Below, piece by piece: positions 1 to 13,100 of a DNA stretch of 64,000 nucleotides (position 1 is the stretch's first letter; each line of letters starts with the position of its first letter). Below the pieces are notes generated by a model. The model did no database searches. It was not told the origin of the DNA and saw only the letters and a program-made list of their open reading frames with translations. Source of the stretch: Trichobilharzia szidati (Eukaryota > Platyhelminthes > Trematoda > Strigeidida > Schistosomatidae); contig OX235277.1 in the NCBI GenBank assembly GCA_944472155.2, positions 18,300,804 through 18,364,803 on the forward strand, written 5' to 3'. The position numbers and the translations under genes were made by a program.

Positions 1-1108
1 TAGCTGCATGTCAAACTCACTAAGGATACCTCATGCCTTTTATCATTCTCACTACATAAGCAGGCGTGATATTCGTAGATTATCAGTGAATTTAGCATTT
101 TTCAACGCCATTTTAAGTCCATATATTTTGCGTGGTGGATGTATTGTTTTGACTTTGTTTGCGGTCATTAATAGAGATTAGAATGTATTTTGTCAGCTTA
201 TTGAGTTCGTTATGCTTGCACTTCACTAGGTCCTGTGACAGGTCATGTCAGATGTATGCTGATTTACCCTGTTTCTAAGGTGAAAATAAATGTGTGAACG
301 AAATGTTTTTCAATTGAGCAGTTTTTCACACCCTAAGCCTGAACTTGAGGAATTACAGAGCCTAAAGTTGAATGAATTCTTTTCCCAGTACGGCAGATGA
401 CATGTTACTCACAGAAGCAGTGGTCCACAATTAGAAATCTTCAAACTATACACTTAAATTAATGCAATATAACGTTTTAAAATCGGTTGAGAGGCTATTC
501 CTTTATTTGTTTCAAAAGAAGAGTCAGAACTTTTATCAGAGACAGAGGCTTTTCAAATCCATTAGCTGCATTGCGTGCAAATGGCTTTACAAATTTCGTT
601 AACAGAATGAGTACACAATAGGAACAGTGAATTCCTATATCATATTTCTGTCATCCATACGTTGAAAAAGGGTGGATGTTAATTTATATTTTGTAACTCT
701 AAATAATTTCTTTACAAAATATTTATGTTGCAAGCACATGCTTAAGTCCGAAAACTGTGGCCAGCAAGCTGCAACTTGTTGCATGCCACAATGCTTGTAT
801 AAATTGCATTCATTGAGCAATTTCAAATATTTTGAAATATAAGGTTATGTGATGTAGATCATTCATTTTACGATATGGTAGCTGCAAGACTTCATTACAT
901 CATCCGAGTCTGAATAAATCTCTCCACTCATGTTAGAACACTTTGTCTTCAGAAGCAATAACTGACTAGACAGAAATTCAAAGCACATTGAGAACAATGT
1001 TAGTGCAGAATAAGTACTTTTCCTTTGAGTCGCAAATTGTTTTTATTAGTCGTGCAGATGCCTCATGCACGAAATGCATGTTGCTTTATTTATTTCCATT
1101 TCTCTCAG
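1..1108. other. Upstream intron or gene flank, no feature seen
   Basis: AT-rich sequence with only short chance ORFs on both strands. I found no GTAAG donor in the first kilobase and no TATA box plus signal-peptide exon. The first exon of the micro-exon gene that begins to show at 1109 therefore probably lies to the left of the window. Confidence 0.5.
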
Positions 1109-1117
1109 TGAAAATAC
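1109..1117 (+). CDS. MEG micro-exon, 9 nt (TGAAAATAC)
   Basis: Preceded by a strong pyrimidine-rich tract ending in TTTCTCTCAG and followed by GTAAGTGTA. Phase 0 would start with a stop codon (TGA), while phase 1 is open. It is the first exon of the gene visible in the window. Confidence 0.75.
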
Positions 1118-4100
1118 GTAAGTGTATCTGTCCGGCTTTATCACAACATACAGATTTCACATTAAAACAGAGAAATTAAACGTTAGACGCATAGGTTTTC
1201 AGAAAAGCACCTGTTCAAGTAACTTTTGCGTAAATCATGCGAAAACGTCTCGAATATACCATCTTAAATCAATAAGCGTTACTGAGGAAACAGAATATGA
1301 ATAATTTAGAAATCATATGATATTCCTCCACACCCTTATTATTCGTTCCCGCTGACACTTTTTATGTGGTTCAAACTCCCACATCAAGTATTCGTGATAG
1401 GACTTAAACGTTTCTTTCAAGAGGCCTTATGACAAGGATTATTAATTACTTCGACAATCCATAGAATTCAAGGATGATATGGTACATGACACGAATTTGT
1501 CTAAGGAACACGATGTATTGTCAGCACTGTGTGAAACCTGTAACTTTATAAAAATTGTTCAATGTTGCCAGAAAAAGTAATTGTTAACTTAAATATCTTC
1601 TCCACTTTACTCAATTCTTTCCCGTAATATTTTTGGTTTCTTCGCACTACGCAGAAAAAAGTTATATCAGTAAGTAACATATAGCTGCATCAATCAGAAA
1701 GTTATTGATGCACTGGTTTTATCATGAGCTGACATTAGTTGGAGAACTACTGAGATAACAGAAAGTGCTGGAAAGCCTCCTCTTCAAGGTTTAAGATTCT
1801 TCAATAGTGCGTAATTATGGCGTTTCGATCTCAGAGCCTCTTCGTTCACAAGGCGAGCTTGTAGACCATTTGATCACTGCAACAAGATCCAGTGGCCGCA
1901 CTTCTGCATATTCGCTATGTGTATGGCTCATCGTACATTGACTATCATAGCCGAGCAATTGTCTCCTTACCTGACATGGTGTACACCACTGGTTATCCTG
2001 TCTCACTAGAACAAAAGTAAAATCATTTGCAGTATCAGTCGCCGGTGAGCATTGGATTCGTCTTCAAATATTGGTTTGAAAGGAGATGCTTAGTAATAGG
2101 TTCCGTCACAAGCTGATATCAATTTCTAGTATTAATAACACTTAGAGTGTATTGGTAGAAGGCGAAAAACTTGCTTAATTTGGAGATTGGTATATCTATA
2201 TAGCCAAATTATATACATCTCATCTTCAACGTGCCATTTGCACAGACTTTCGTGTTGTGGTAATTTTGGTCTTCATATTGTGTTTCTTTGTGCTTCTTTC
2301 GCAAATACCATGTATTTTCACAACTCTGTATCATTTGCCTTCTCTGACATCAAATGAATCTCGCCCTATTTGACGCTTTTATACTGATGAACGTCTCTTT
2401 ATATATTACTGGTAAATCTTATCAGTAGCACTTGCCACATTAAAGCTTCGTATTCCTTGAAAGTAGTTTAAGCGAAATTCGCAACAGATTATCGCATCAA
2501 TACTGCATGCTTTTCTCACGACAAAATATTTTTAAGTACCCCGAATTCACTATGACATATATTTGGTGGTCCTGTTCTTATGTGCGTCATCTGAAGCATT
2601 GTCATTCGTTTAAAGTATAATATAAGAAAATATTTCTACATAATACTCAAAATTCGTAGTTTTCATTGGTTACATATAATAAATCTTTTAGTAATTTACT
2701 GTAAATTACTATGCTTTAAGATTATGCTTTCGCATTCGCATTTAAGCGACTGTTTTTTTAATACTTTCAACTGCCCACCTCTACCTCTTACCTCACAATT
2801 ACAACATGATTGGCTGACGATTCAGTAACTCGACTGAAAGTGAATTTAAATGGAAATAGAAATTTCTTAATTTTGTATTTGTGACTATATTTTAAATCAT
2901 TTTTCATTGAAAATAAGCCGGTAAGTTCACAAATTTATTACAGCAATTAACTCCGACGTAGGCTTTATGATTTGGTTCATTAAAGTACATCGTAACCCCG
3001 ACGCCTTTTTCAGAGTTGAAATCATAAAAATCACTACTATTTTAAGTTATGAACAGCTAGTGTAGTCCGAAGAAGTAAATTTAATCACACTTTGTTAAAC
3101 AACAAAGTGGTCTCAGTAGAAGCCTTAATCGGTGATTGATTCCTGAAGATGTACTATATGTAGAATGCAATTTAAATAATGTAGTATCTATTACACTTAC
3201 AGTCACTAACCTTACTCACAAGATAACTCAGAAACTCAAAGTGCATTCCAAGTTTTCGAGAACCTCAATTTAACCTGAAAGTCACAATTGTTTTCCTCGT
3301 GTTTTCTTGTGCTTTTGAGATCAATTGTAATAGTGATTTTATACAAAAAGATAAATATGTTTCGTGAAATGAAGTAACAATGAGTAACTGCAAGATCTTA
3401 AAATAACGACATGATATAAGATTTTGAAGGCTAGTGACAGAGAAACAATGTAGCCGAAATCACAGGTTAGGATGTCACGCCGTCGATCTTATGCGTAATA
3501 AGCTGCTGAAGGTTTGATCTAATCATTGGCATTTCTGACCACCCAGTTATGTAGAGCAGTAGCAAATGTTACAGTTGCAATACTTTTCACTCATATGTAC
3601 ACTAATATGTCAGAAACATTTTCTGCTACGATTAATGCGGGTGTTCAGGTTAAATTGCCTCAGGTAAAGAAGAGTCCTATCGACCAATTACAATTAAGCA
3701 ACCAGCAATTATAATTTATACAACATTGAAGGATTTGACTGATTATCATCGGCAGAATGGATCAGTGATCAGTGTTAATCGAAATCTTGTATTTATTTTC
3801 ACTAGAAAGAATTTTAAAGTTGAACAAACCTTATGATAACTAAAGACAAGTATTTACAAAATGTATTCAAAGAGAAACTCATTTTATTGAAATTCCTATT
3901 TAAACCTGACATTGTACATAATCCCAGGGAATAGACAGGTCATTTGTGCTTTATTAATTTAATTATTGGTTCAGTGCACTGAAAAAGTTCCCGTTGTGTA
4001 AAGTATATTACTTCCAACTATTAACTACTAATCAATCAATTCTCTGTCTTTACGAAATAATTTCATTAAAAGAGGAAGTGTTGAGAAACAGTGAGTATTT

Positions 4101-7100
4101 ATTAATAATGCATTATGCTATGATGCTTTGAATGGCTCTAATAACTAAAATTATAAACACATCCTTGTGTATAGTGTTTTAGTACAGTTATGACGTAAAT
4201 ATACAAGAGAAAGACGCACAATTTTAGCATTTCTACCATTGTGCATCTGCTTCAGAAAGCCTGACGCTAAGCTTCAAGAACTCACTGAACTCTTTTGACG
4301 CGAGAAGACTTATAAATTCAAACATAATCTAAGAGCATAAAGATTTAAGGAGAAACTAATAGTACTGAAATAAATACTAGTCTGAGACAAGATTATAAAA
4401 ATTTTAATTATTATATATGCAGAAATCAAACTCCATAACAGTCAGAATATAGCCATTTGTAATGTTTGCTTATCTATACAGTTCTGAATGCACATCGGAT
4501 GTGTAAGCTATTGTTGATAAAAATTTTTAAAAACTGCTTCATTTCCTAATTTACTTAACTGTCACATTTCTAAACTTTAGTGACTTCATGAATTTATTAC
4601 TTCCTTTTGTTTTGACAATGAGTACTTGTCTAGTGCTTTTTGTACCTTCATATGTAAGCGTGAAAATTATATTGATAAAAGAATAAAACTTAGACTCTGT
4701 GGTCAAGTATAATTCCATTATGGATAGAATTTATTTTGATAAGGTCACACAGTGTTATACAGTAATATTTACTGATGACGTTTCGAGCACAATTTATAAT
4801 CATATGATATCATCAGTTAATAGTACTATATAACACTGTGTGACCATACCGAAATAACTTTTATCCATTGTGGAGTGAAAAGGATGTGTTTTGTTAAACA
4901 CTTGCAATAGTAATCTGGTGAGATTTTGAATGATGCAGATGTAAAGAGACGATAACAAAGAAAATCATTTAAAATGAAATTATACGATTTGTATATTTTG
5001 TGAGTTGTTTTTTGTCTATGTTGTATCAAGGTGCCGGCGGTAAGTACAGTTACCAGAACACGTCTTTCTATATTCGATTTGTGAAAAATTGAGTGATTTC
5101 AAGGCTGTTTTATTCGTAAGCAACATAGAAGAAAACCTAACGTCTTCGTCAGATGCAAATCAAGAAGCGATTTTAACGTCTTGTTACTAAAAACGTTTGA
5201 ACAAATAATAACTTGCGGGTCTAGGAACTCCCAGAGGACTAGGTTAGACTTTCCATTGAAATAAGGATCATATCCATTACTGATATGCTAAGTGACATAC
5301 CATGCATTTTCATTTTACTTTGTCGTACTTCATTGTATAATCCTCTTGTGTCGCCCATATTTCATAATTGTGATATTGATCGAAAAATGCCACTTCAAAT
5401 TATTTTATCCTTCGAAAACTGCGTGGATAAAATGCCTGAAGTAAAACTGACTGTCTTGTAGACTTGCATGCTTTGAATTTACTGTAATCATTTATGATTC
5501 TTAACTATGCGATGATGAGTAAATGTTACAAGAGCTTGTCAACTGAATGAAAAGCGAATGAACAGAAAAGATGAATCCTAGAAATGTTTCCTGAAAATTT
5601 ATCAGCAGAAAGTACAAAACAGCACACGTAGATTGACTGTCCATCATTTTCAGAATAATCACCTTTATGTGATATAAAATAATTTTGGAAATAAAGTTTG
5701 TCAGTTATCTATTAAGTGAAACCATAACAAAAACGTCAAAAACCATGTAAACTGTCCTTATTCAAAACAGTCAAGAGAAATATGGATAAACTGTACATTA
5801 TAGGTATAAATGTAACTTGGGTCATTTATGTGGCCAAAACATGAAACGCTGAGTTAGTTGTAAAAGTTTTATTGTTATCATGTAATATAAATCACAAATC
5901 GGGTAATTAGTACTACTGTAACAACAGAAGACAAGGGCCAGGCAACAGATCGTCTGTTAAGCAAATCAACACATATTTATAGATTTTCATGTACATTATA
6001 GATTATTGTTAACAGAAAATCCCAGTCTTCTGATTGGTTGTTTCTCACTGAAAGTTAATCTTTCATCTCTTTGTGGCTGTTTCTTGAATATCAGATCATC
6101 TATATGCTAACGGTATCCACCTACGCGAAGTCTGCTGTTGGTTGGTTGTTAAATCAGTCTTTGTTCATATTTTTCTCACGATCAATATTGAGGACGTAAA
6201 CACTGACGCAATTTACCATCTACCAATTTGGCTAGCAGCCAGCTCTCACCACACTACCAGTCAACTTCCAGAATATCTTTTAGATAATTAGGATACTTAG
6301 AAAATTTGATATTGATTACTGTATCGCATCACGAATATCTTGAACTGAAGAAAGCTTTAGCAAATAAAAGTCTTTTCCAAAAGCTGATTTTTTATTTGCC
6401 ACCGACTAAAACTTCTGAGAAGTCTTTTATTGAATTTAGGGATACACTCAGTAAATTGAGCTCCTTTCAACAGTTCCATCAATCATTCATTAGACGACAG
6501 TAATTTTTATAAATTACTTACTAGGAAGTATATATAAACTAGTAAATTGTCTTCTAATCATTTCACTGTCTTCAGGAAAACAATTAAATGGTAAGAACTC
6601 AGATATACATTTCCTGAAACATTTTAGTAATTCATAAGTAGTATTGTTTCAACATTTGTTTTACTTAATTCCTACGCCTAAATTTACGGCTGGATTCTGT
6701 TTATTTTAAATGTAATTATTTAGTTAATTTTATTTTTAGAATCTGCAAAAACCACACTTTATATAAATTATGTGTTTCCTGCCCATGATACGCAAACGTT
6801 CGATTAAACAAATGATAATCTGTCCCACTGTGTATTGACGTTCATGCATTTTTGACGGCTGAATTGTTTTCTCATCTGAAGATACATCACTTCAAATGAA
6901 AATGAGAAGTGTCTTTTGAGTTTTGTGTAACTGCATAGACTTAGAAGCAGTTGACGTCATCAAAAGTAATCAGTTCACACTGTATGAAGTAACGGTGAAA
7001 ATGTGAACAATGATGAGGGAAAAATAATGTTTTTGTGCAGCTCTTAGAATTTTATTTTTAAGCTTATAAATACTGAATTTCAGCTCATAATGGCATTCCT

Positions 7101-10100
7101 TAACTGCTTACTGCCCTATACGATCATGAAGAATAATTCGCGTACATTACCGATTTATTAGACATACACCAATTCATCTCATGCTGTAGAAACATGTACA
7201 TGGTTAGGTTATAAAACATCAACCAGCAAAGCTACAAAAACTTGGCAGTTGTCCAGTCAGTGTAATTCAACTGAGCACTTCAGTAGAATCTGTCACAAAT
7301 TCTCAAACAACTTATCACCCTGATTTGTTTACGAAATGAAAAAACCTATTTAGGATAGAGGGTATCCAGTATACTAATAGATATGCATAAGCCATGTTTA
7401 CAAACAGGACTTTCTATCCTATGTAACTGACACAGATGCAGTTTTGTTAACATCTCTTTTGTATCCTTGTTTACAAAATGTAAATTTATCGAACTTCCGT
7501 GTATACCGTGTCCACACTTTATTTTCCAGAAGACAGCATTTTATACTGAGCGACTTTATTTTCGAGCCTCTAGTTTTGTTCCTGTGATTTTCGTGTTTCT
7601 TGTTAACCATGTAACATAAATGTTAATTTCCTTATCGTGTTGAAAGAGGTTTATATCCCCATTTAATTTCACTTTTGTAATTATTTTCAAATGCACAATG
7701 AATGTACAATGCGCTAATTAGTAGGGCAAAGTGCATGAAAATAGCACGTGTACATCTGTCGAGAATGAAATCGACAGAAAGATATTTTCTAGTCAAGTTT
7801 TGCTTTCTTCGCATCAGAAAAACTAACAGGAACAGTTGGCGGCTGGTTATATATATATATATTCAAATAGTTTTAGTAATCGAAACAAGGATAACTCAAA
7901 ATCGGCTTTACAATATCCATGAGTCGAATACATTATTATTCTCTCAGAAAACCAATAGTCTCATAATACAGATAGCCGTCTAAACTAAATGTTACTCACC
8001 GTATCAGCCATCTGTCTAATTGCCTGCATGTATTTACTGTGGAGAATACCTACAATGGTGTTGCGATTATTTATTAGTGAAATCTCCGAGCAATTAGGGA
8101 CGAACCACATTTCCGTGTCCAGTAATAGCATTCCGTTAAGGCAAATGTTGACTGAGTAATAATAATACTAACATAAATTACAGTTCTGGAAATAAAATTA
8201 CTTTTGCGACTACAAAACTGAACAGATCTTTTGAGTGTCGTTTCATACTCTTTAATATGCTTTGCAATTTGAGATGAGTTTTATAAAGTGTTATTTGCAC
8301 TAAAGAAAAAATGAAAGCAGCAACATTTAATGGTGTGTGCTTCTATATAAAATATTTGGTGTTTAGGATTCTCACTTTTGTATTTTGAAATAGACTTGAC
8401 AGACTAAAATTGTTTACCCATTGAGCTGGTTATGAAATCTGTTTGAAATGAAGCTTTTTCAACACTTATCCACATTCACAATACATGAAAATCTTTCTTC
8501 GGTGATTACGCCAGAAATAAACAAAAATGACACATGTTTTTCATGTTTAGTCAAAATTATAGACGGCTTCAGTAAGTGTAATCTTCAGTATGTTTGATGA
8601 TGTTAAGTTAAACACTATTTTGGATTCATTCCCCACTTCAGTCTCAAGTTATTGCGACAAAACCTTTTAATCGAGAAAAATATTACTCATCTGTAATTAA
8701 TAAAGCAGCCCCTAATTATTTAATGGAGAAAGTAGACAGAGGGAATCAGGTGAACTACCTACGTGTGTAATCCTGTTTTTTTTTATGTAAAGGGGACATG
8801 ATTATATAGTATTTGTTTACATCCCTACTAGCTAGCAGCTGGAAGAATGCTGAATGCTATACCATGAAAATACTGAATCTTTTAGTCAGAAGACTCTATT
8901 TATTCTGTGCTCAATTTGTTTTACGAGATCTACATTGTGTGATTCTTTTCCACGGAATATCTTTGAAATATTTCTACATATGGAATGAAGAAACGTAAAT
9001 ATTTTACAAATCCTTATAGCATCTCCTTCACGCTACCTTCATCTTTATTTTCATCTGGAGTAGATTTAAAATAAAAAATAGACACTATTTTGACTTCATG
9101 TTTTGGAATTTTAATCTGGTTTGGATTGTAACTACAAAAGACCAATAGGCCATTAATCAGATTGGGAATGTGTGTATGTTTTAGGGAAGATATGACGCTA
9201 CAAATATTCAAGAACACGAAAATTTCACAATAACCAGTAGAATGCTCAAATATGTGTAGTTGTGCAAGGAAACGCTAGTTTGTGTACAGATTCTATGTTT
9301 GAATTTTGCTGATGTTACTTTAACCACTTCAATTATCTATAAAGATTTCCTCATATTTTTATCTTATCACTCCACAATTCATTCGCCTGCTCCAGAAAAC
9401 GAAAAAGGTGAGAAAACCTTCTCCTCCATAGACTACTGTTCTATTTCATCTCACCACTTCCAAGCATTTTTTTCAGAGATTTTGACAACTTTATGCCTTG
9501 CAAAAATAGATGAAGGGAAATTTGTCAATATTTAAAATGCCCTTTTATAAAACTGAAGTCATTATAATGAGTCTATATATACGTCATGCATTCAGTTTTC
9601 TTTATGAGTGTAAAAGGAGTTGTATAAATGTAAACCGAAAATCCAGTCTTATCAGTTTTTCACAAAAAAACTTATTAAATATGTGGAAACTGTCGACTAT
9701 AATGTGAGTACATTTCAAAGGAATAACTATGTGTGTTTCGTATTTTACACGGGATTATGATAAATAAATTCATGTTCATAGCGTGTATTCCCCATTTTCA
9801 AGAATAGGGATACGTGCTTCGAAATTGTCGCCACCGTTGAGGCATTTAACTTAATTTTAAAGGTAGAGGTTTTGATATTCAAGTGTTGGTTTGCAGGAAT
9901 TCGATTAGTTTCAGATTTTCACCATAAGCTGCCATCAATTATAGCACTATTGGAAAACATGTTTTGTGGTTCTGGTTACTAGACGAGGTCAATGTATCAC
10001 GAATAGTTCTAAGCACACTAACCCTGTTTTCGTCTTCACAACGCCTTATAACAGAGATTTAATTCAAATTCACTTTAAAGGATTAAGTGGTAAGTTGGTA

Positions 10101-13100
10101 ATACTTTTCTTTAGTGTTGTGTTTTAATCTAAAATAATCCTTAGCAGTAGAGAACTGCGTTACCCATTGAGATTGTGGTTAAGATAATGTGGATTGAATA
10201 TTGATTTTCACTCGGCAATTACTCTTTGAGGCAGTAGAATGCTGTAACTCCAGAAAACATGATATCTGGTTTGTCTGTATAGGGCAGTTAGAGATTACAT
10301 AAACCACAAAGTTTCCAATCAAACACTGCTAAGTTCTTTTCATATTATGCAAGTGTTTACATAATTGAAGATAAATATGCTCAGTGCCATCAATTTAAAT
10401 GATGTCACATCTTCGCTTAGTTACAAATCCCTTCTGCAAAACAATTTGAACTGATTTATCTGCAGTTTGAAAGAATGATGGAGACTTTATTCTGTACTTT
10501 AATAAATGAAAATTTTTTAAGTTATTTCTGTATCAAATATTCTGCTATAATGATATTATAAAGTGAATGCAGACTAGTTTTTTCGTAGACTGACACATTT
10601 TGTGGTATTCACCAGAGTTTTTGGTCCAATGTGTATTATTATAGCGTCACAGGATGTGTACAAGCTGAAGTTAAAATATGTTTTTGGCTTTGAACATCTT
10701 GGTCTTTTTGTTGTTTGAAAATTCTCCACGCATAATCACCTTGTTTCAAACGTGAGACCAAGTTGTCGGTTGGATGTAGCACATAGCGTTGTAATGTAAC
10801 TGAAAGCTGTCTGACTAATAAGGAGTCACTGCTTTCCGGTATTCTTTACATGATCTTTGATAAATCAATTTTAATTATGGCGATTTCTTAACATGCAGCT
10901 GTATAAGTTGACAAAAAGTATATTAGAATGAGAATGTGCGTCGTTGGCACAGTCGTTAGGACTCTCGCCGACCATGCACATGGTCGGGGCTTCGATCCCT
11001 TGCCGACGCATACCTCATAACTATGGTCGGCCCTCAAAATTTGGGCTGCTCATATCACATGCTGAAAATTCCATACCTGTACCGAAAAATACAGTGTGGA
11101 ATCAAGCTGTAACCCAAAAAAGAAGCATTCGCTTATTTTCCGTTTGTTAGTCATATTTCAAAAAGCATGAAAGTGGAGTACTTATAGTAAATCCTTATTC
11201 AAGAACTACCGAATAGATGCTTCGTTTCCCCACACACACGCACATACAACGCTTCATATTTCATCATACTGTCCCCTGCATAAAAGGATCATTTCATTTA
11301 TTTGAAACATGGTGACTGATTTTATCATGTAACAAAATCGGTTAGCAAACAATCCTTTTCAATAATGTGTTAGCCACATGCATTACTGGACCATATAAAA
11401 CCCAAACATATGTAACGATTTCAGGAATATGATTCATTTGAAACTTTTATAGACTATAAATTTTGTTCATATTACTAAAGAGAAGGCCGGTAAGTGATAT
11501 GATTCATAACTTGAAGTTAATAGAGTTCTTATTCGAATTTTCCAATTTATTCGCAAGTAACGATATTATTACGTTTGCTAATTTCAACACTGATAAAAGT
11601 ATTTGCAGCGAAATGACCTACTGAGTTTTAGCCAGTGAGATGAAATGATTTCCCAAAGAATAGGTTCAAAACACTACATTTTTGTAATTTATTCAGTACG
11701 AACTTATAAGACCTTGTGAAGCAGAAGAGATTTTTGCTCGCTCAATACTGTGTTGAAACAATAACTTCATTCGCCTGGAAATTTGCCTTTCAGAATAATA
11801 AGTCCAATGAATCTCGTGCTATGAAACTGCGTTTTATCTTCCTATAAGTCATTTATGTTAGGCACGCGATTACACTTATTAGTATTCACATGTTCAGATG
11901 GACGGTAAATTATTGAGACTGAGGAGAAGAAATATACACATAAACCTTAATGAGTTTTTACATTTACTATTTAACAAACATACAGATCTGATTTGTAAGT
12001 AAACTATACAATATATAACTTACGTATATTTCTCAGATACTGCAGTTTATAAAACCATCCTTAATACAAGCATTAGTCGTTTCGTGAATATGCATGCATG
12101 AAAGGAATTTTATAAATGGTTTAAAATGAGACACTTAACGTTTTCCCCTCATTTGTATCTCATCCCGTATTCCCTGTGGCGCAAATCAGAAGTTAACATA
12201 CTAAAAGTTCTATCTAATGAGTAATTTCAACTACGCAAATGACGACATATCTCACCACGAAACAATATCAGTGAATACCTATTTGCAAAATTTATTACTT
12301 TTTAGTTTGGTCCGATTTTTAGACAAAGAATAAGCTAGCAGATGAATAGTATTGAGTCGGTGATTGCACTGTGGAAGGCGAAATAAAATAGTACACTTAG
12401 TGCAAGTGTTCTTGCAGATTAGTTGTGTGAAATTAGCTGTTTGTTTTGCAGCACCTATACAGTGGACATTCTTTTATTATTTCAAGACCCATATATTTTC
12501 ATCTAAAAGTCTATTCGCGAGAATTTTTGATTTCCTACCACTTTAAACGGAACTCATTACAATAACTATGTCATGACCTTTCCTCTCTTAATTTTTATAC
12601 ATACTTCTTATACCGAAATCTAATAAAAAATAAGACAATTTGACTAACTATAAATTAAATAGTTGTCCTACTGGTTTGTTTTGAGGTTTTCTGACGTCTT
12701 AAATAGTTAGATCGTATTAACACCGAAAGTTTGCAAGTCAAACAGAGTGCGATATATCCATCTCTGGTTGAATTAGTCACTTGAGTTTTTAAGACTGTGA
12801 TCTCACATGAGAAAACTTAGTCATGAGACAGTAAAGGCAACAAAACTGAATGAACATTCTCAGAAATCCTTGCGTTCTGTGTCTCCTTAAGACTTTCAGC
12901 AGAATATATTTTAACCTGTTTCCAGTTATCATGTGAATGGGATCTTTTGTGAATGCCTAGTATTATGATGAAATGAATTACTTTTGAAACGTCATCTAGT
13001 AAATAACAGTGTTTCACAGTGTCATTCCTAAAAAGAATAATATGAGTTTGCGTACTTCTACAATGTCTAAGTTTAACACATATGTTTAACTTTCAGATTT

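Noticed and set aside
3652..3666. A 15-nt AG-exon-GT candidate (GTTAAATTGCCTCAG)
   Set aside because: Contains TAA in phase 1, the phase shared by all strong exons, and the donor GTAAAG is weak.
4770..4790. CTGATGACGTTTCGAGC as a hammerhead core
   Set aside because: CTGATGA is followed by TTTCG rather than GAAA on the same strand, so the two core boxes are on opposite strands and no hammerhead can form.
6951..6965. A 15-nt candidate exon TTGACGTCATCAAAA
   Set aside because: Open in phase 1, but the acceptor region is purine-rich and the donor GTAATC is poor.
9656..9703. A 48-nt candidate exon before GTGAGTACA
   Set aside because: Contains an in-frame TAA in phase 1.
10938..11010. Possible functional tRNA gene
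   Set aside because: Repeated elsewhere with the same downstream body and A-rich tail, has a six-base anticodon loop, and this copy has changes in box A and the T arm; it is a SINE.
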